Assembly (NCBI GenBank): GCA_003221985.1
Contig: QHUQ01000132.1
Coordinates: 1 to 16,924 of the forward strand
Direction of reading: 5' to 3'
DNA: 16,924 bases
DNA from: Gemmatimonadota bacterium
GTDB lineage: Bacteria > Gemmatimonadota > Gemmatimonadetes > Gemmatimonadales > GWC2-71-9
Positions within the stretch are counted from its first letter, which is position 1; every line of letters begins with the position of its first letter. Both the position numbers and the translations under genes were made by a program. The notes beneath the pieces were generated by a model, which saw only the letters and a program-made list of their open reading frames with translations, searched no databases and had not been told where the DNA came from. Shown here in pieces: positions 14,712-16,924 of this stretch.

Positions 14712-15797
14712 ATGCCACCGTTTTCAGGAATGCGTTGTCTCGTCGTCGACGACGAGCCGCGGCTGCGCCGGGTGCTGGTGCGCCTGCTCGAAGGCGAAGG
14801 ATTCGCGTGCGCGGAAGCGGGCTCGGGCGTCGAGGCGCTGCAGGAGCTGGAGAAGGGCCCGGCGCCGCTCGTCATCTCCGACCTGCGGATGCCGGAGATG
14901 GACGGCGTGACGCTGCTGCGCGAAATCATCTCCCGCTGGCCCGAGACGGCGGTGATCATGGTGACCGCGGTGGCCGAGGTCGAGAGCGCCGTCGCGTGCC
15001 TCCAGATGGGCGCCCTGGATTACGTGGCGAAGCCGTTCCACCTCGATGAAGTCCGTGCGCGCGTGTCACAGGCGCTCGACAAGCGCCGGCTCATCATCGA
15101 AAACCGCACCTACCAGCACGGCCTCGAAGAGCGCGTCGAGGCACAGGCGCGGCGCATCGAAGAGCTGTTTCTCGAAGGCGTGCACGCCCTCGTATATGCG
15201 CTCGAAGCGAAAGACGCGTACACGCGCGGCCACTCGATGCGAGTCGCGAATTACTCGGTGGCGATCGCCCGCGCGCTGGCCCTCGATAGCGATCTCATCG
15301 ACACGATCGCGCTCGGCGCCGAGCTCCATGACGTCGGGAAGATCGGCGTGAGCGAGAGCGTGCTGCATAAGGCGGGAAAGCTGTCCGATGCCGAGTACCG
15401 CCACATCATGGAGCATACGGTGATCGGGGCGCGCATTCTCGGGCCGCTGATGCGTGATGCGCCCGGGGCGCTGGCGATTGTACGCTCGCACCACGAGCGG
15501 CTGGATGGCACGGGGTCCCCCGACGGTCTCAAGGGCGTCTTGATCCCGTTCGAGGCCCGGTTGGTGAGCGTGGCCGATGCCTTCGATGCGATGACGAGCG
15601 TGCGGCCCTACCGGCCCTCGCTGTCGGTCAGCCATGCGATGCGCGAGCTGGAAGAAGGAAAGGGCGTTCAGTTCGACCCGGAGATCGTCAAGGCGTTCCT
15701 GCGCGCCTTCGCCGAACAGACCGCGCTCCCCATCCCGACCCCGCAGCTGCAGCCGCTGCGCCTGCCGACCCGAGCCATGGAAGCCCGGAGGGCGTGA
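14712..15797 (+). CDS. Response regulator with REC and HD-GYP domains
   Basis: 361 residues. The receiver domain (about 7-122) has acidic D13/D14, phospho-acceptor D57 in ISDLRMPEMDG, T85 and K107. A helical linker (125-160) leads to an HD-GYP domain (about 160-335). Metal-ligand positions are present: H174, H206-D207, K210, H235, H260-H261 and D289. The family hallmark after HHExxDG is altered: the sequence is HHERLDGTGSPDG, so the GYP triplet reads GSP. HD-GYP proteins hydrolyse cyclic-di-GMP; this one probably retains metal binding, but activity is uncertain. The C-terminal 25 residues are Pro-rich and disordered-looking. ATG 14730 is an alternative start with the same domain content. No sensor kinase gene is visible. 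A 13-bp tandem array starts 5 bp after the stop. Confidence 0.93.
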   Translation: MPPFSGMRCLVVDDEPRLRRVLVRLLEGEGFACAEAGSGVEALQELEKGPAPLVISDLRMPEMDGVTLLREIISRWPETAVIMVTAVAEVESAVACLQMGALDYVAKPFHLDEVRARVSQALDKRRLIIENRTYQHGLEERVEAQARRIEELFLEGVHALVYALEAKDAYTRGHSMRVANYSVAIARALALDSDLIDTIALGAELHDVGKIGVSESVLHKAGKLSDAEYRHIMEHTVIGARILGPLMRDAPGALAIVRSHHERLDGTGSPDGLKGVLIPFEARLVSVADAFDAMTSVRPYRPSLSVSHAMRELEEGKGVQFDPEIVKAFLRAFAEQTALPIPTPQLQPLRLPTRAMEARRA

Positions 15798-15801
15798 AGA
15801 A

Positions 15802-15866
15802 CGTCCAGTAAAACCGTCGAGTAAAACCGTCGAGCAAAACCGTCGAGCTAGACCGTCCAGCAAGAC
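15802..15866. repeat. Five-copy 13-bp tandem repeat
   Basis: Five adjacent 13-mers: CGTCCAGTAAAAC, CGTCGAGTAAAAC, CGTCGAGCAAAAC, CGTCGAGCTAGAC and CGTCCAGCAAGAC. No spacers separate them, so this is a minisatellite-like array, not CRISPR. It starts 5 bp after the HD-GYP stop. The rest of the gap up to about 15940 holds no gene that I can support. Confidence 0.93.
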
Positions 15867-15939
15867 CTCGCGGGAATCCGATTGCTGGTGGCGTTGGTAG
15901 GATGACGAGGAAACCATCGCACACCGCAATCATAACGGC

Positions 15940-16306
15940 ATGGTATTACGTGCCGAGCCCAGCCGCCTACTGGTATTTCAGGTCGCCGAAAGCATCGCCA
16001 AACGATTGCACGACTCTGGCCCAAACATTCAGGGGTCCGGGCGTCTTTGCCCGCGCCGATCAGCTGGTCCGGGCTTCCCATTCTATTGTCGCCAATATCG
16101 CCGAAGGATGTGGCAGAGGATCCGTGGCCGACTTTCGGCGCTTCCTGCTGATCGCGCGCGGCTCAGCGCACGAGACGCTCGCGCAACTGCGGCTCGTTGA
16201 ACCCACCACCGCAGTGCAACGCAGTCTCGTGCGCTCAATGGAGAGTCGCACGTTTCTGGTGCTCAAGCTCCTTACACGATTGCACGCGCATCCACCGCCA
16301 GAGTAG
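15940..16306 (+). pseudogene. Four-helix-bundle (S23-like) protein, frameshifted
   Basis: From ATG 15940 the first frame gives RLLVFQVAESIAKRLHD, the usual first helix of small four-helix-bundle proteins of the S23/TIGR02436 type. Near 16012-16016 the homology moves to the +1 frame: TLAQTFRGPGVFARADQLVR, then SHSIVANIAEGCGRGS and FRRFLLIARGSAHETLAQL, stopping at 16306. The NIAEG-x-GR and RFL-x-IA-x-GS motifs are diagnostic. One extra base near CACGACTCTGG explains the shift, so this is either a real pseudogene or a single-base sequence error. The open second frame from ATG 15902 gives a Tyr/Pro-rich start with no helix-1 resemblance and is less likely. The intact protein would have about 120 residues. 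The function of the family is poorly known; related folds occur in 23S rRNA intervening sequences and in retroelement Avd proteins. Confidence 0.7.
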
Positions 16307-16375
16307 CTACGTTTTTGGTCCACGCCTTCGCTTGACGCCGTTTCTCGACGCCTTTTGCCATTAGATTGAGCGTCC

Positions 16376-16924
16376 ATGTCCGACACTCTCATGGTCAGCG
16401 TGTCGGGGGTTCGAGGCCTGGTCGGCACCGACCTCACTCCCGAAGTCGTCGCCCGCTGGGCGGCGGCGTTCGGGACGTGGGCAAGAGCGGGGAAGGGGGA
16501 CGGGGGACGAGGGAAGAGTAAAACCGGTATCGTGTTGGGTCGTGATGCTCGCACATCAGGCCCGATGTTCGCGCAGGCGGCGACGGCCGGCCTGCAGTCG
16601 GTTGGGTGCGATGTAATCGATGTGGGCTTAGTTGCTACTCCCACGGTACAACTCGCCGTCGAGCATCATCGGGCCGCCGGCGGCATCATTCTCACCGCCA
16701 GCCACAATCCGATCGAATGGAACGCCCTCAAGTTCGTCGGCCCTGATGGCATCTTTCTTGATAATGTAGCGGGCACGCGAGTCCGCGAACTGGCAGCGGG
16801 CGGGGAGAATTCCCTGCCACGAGCCAGCTACAATGCGATCGGCGGTGTGGAGGCGGATCCGGACGCGATTTCCCGCCATCTCGCCGCCGTGCTCGCGCTG
16901 CGGGGAGTCGATGTTCGGGGGATC
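16376..16924 (+). CDS. glmM: Phosphoglucosamine/phosphomannomutase, N-terminal part
   Basis: 183 codons are visible and the frame is open at the window's right edge. The alpha-D-phosphohexomutase signatures are SVSGVRGLVG (8-17), FGTWA (32-36), LGRDARTSGPMF (54-65), GCDVIDVGLVATPTVQLAV (77-95) and the phosphoserine loop TASHNP with S109 (107-112), followed by EWNALKF. These enzymes interconvert hexosamine- or hexose-1- and 6-phosphates; GlmM supplies peptidoglycan precursors. The sequence cannot decide between GlmM and a phosphomannomutase. Residues 38-49 (AGKGDGGRGKSK) are extra relative to the family as I know it and are encoded by a purine-rich 7-bp repeat tract. No ribosome-binding site is seen; TAGATT ends 8 nt before the ATG. 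ATG 16391 is a possible later start. Confidence 0.88.
   Translation, partial: MSDTLMVSVSGVRGLVGTDLTPEVVARWAAAFGTWARAGKGDGGRGKSKTGIVLGRDARTSGPMFAQAATAGLQSVGCDVIDVGLVATPTVQLAVEHHRAAGGIILTASHNPIEWNALKFVGPDGIFLDNVAGTRVRELAAGGENSLPRASYNAIGGVEADPDAISRHLAAVLALRGVDVRGI
16487..16522 (+). repeat. In-frame 7-bp repeat array inside the phosphohexomutase gene
   Basis: Heptamers GCGGGGA, AGGGGGA, CGGGGGA, CGAGGGA (16487-16514) are followed by AGAGTAAAACC. The period and the CGAG variant match the intergenic palindrome at 245-314 (CGGGAAA, CGAGAAA). The tract encodes 12 Gly/Lys-rich residues between FGTWAR and TGIVLGRD without breaking the frame. Confidence 0.75.

Noticed and set aside
14654..14959. N-terminal extension of the PLP enzyme
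   Set aside because: The extra 102 residues are Ser/Arg/Pro-rich and antisense to the receiver domain; the family N-terminus begins at 14653.
15802..15866. CRISPR array
   Set aside because: The 13-bp units are directly adjacent with no spacers, and no cas genes are present.
15940..16306. Avd protein of a diversity-generating retroelement
   Set aside because: The fold is related, but no reverse transcriptase or template/variable repeat pair is visible, and the gene is frameshifted.

Overview
This is a GC-rich bacterial chromosome segment with densely packed, ordinary-looking genes. The gene content suggests Gemmatimonadota: a UbiA/UbiX quinone pair, secreted S9, M1 and M15D peptidases, a PorT-like outer-membrane barrel and a phosphohexomutase of the 'FGTWA' type. 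That assignment is an inference from family resemblance, not from a marker gene. No rRNA, tRNA, CRISPR array, insertion sequence or prophage gene was seen.

Layout. (1) 1-240: the 3' end of a UbiA prenyltransferase. (2) 374-2524, minus strand: a secreted oligopeptidase B, divergent from (3) a plus-strand run of ubiX (flavin prenyltransferase), a broken SnoaL-like gene, an outer-membrane barrel, an 852-aa protein joining a VanX-type dipeptidase to an M1 aminopeptidase, and a small metallophosphoesterase (2542-7162). (4) A 324-bp gap, then an ABC exporter-type protein with an unusual N-terminal extension, coupled to a DUF1854 protein (7487-10251). (5) A minus-strand run, read from right to left: a Cys/Met-metabolism PLP enzyme, an M48 membrane protease, purD and mutM (10319-14653). 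(6) Plus strand: a REC/HD-GYP response regulator, a five-copy 13-bp tandem array, a frameshifted four-helix-bundle gene, and the 5' part of a phosphoglucosamine/phosphomannomutase gene running off the window.

The genes do not form one obvious pathway. UbiA and UbiX belong to quinone synthesis. The OMP, the fused peptidases and oligopeptidase B look like envelope peptide-scavenging functions. The ABC/DUF1854 pair is a recognisable two-gene unit of unknown substrate.

The most distinctive features are short-unit repeats and gene remodelling. Both convergent gaps in the window are filled by palindromes built from tandem degenerate units (7 bp and 9 bp). A related 7-bp array sits in frame inside the phosphohexomutase coding sequence. 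A 13-bp array follows the HD-GYP gene and shares an exact 11-mer with the tail of that coding-sequence insertion. Three genes also show structural change: an internal deletion with frameshift (SnoaL-like), a frameshift (four-helix bundle) and an in-frame two-peptidase fusion.
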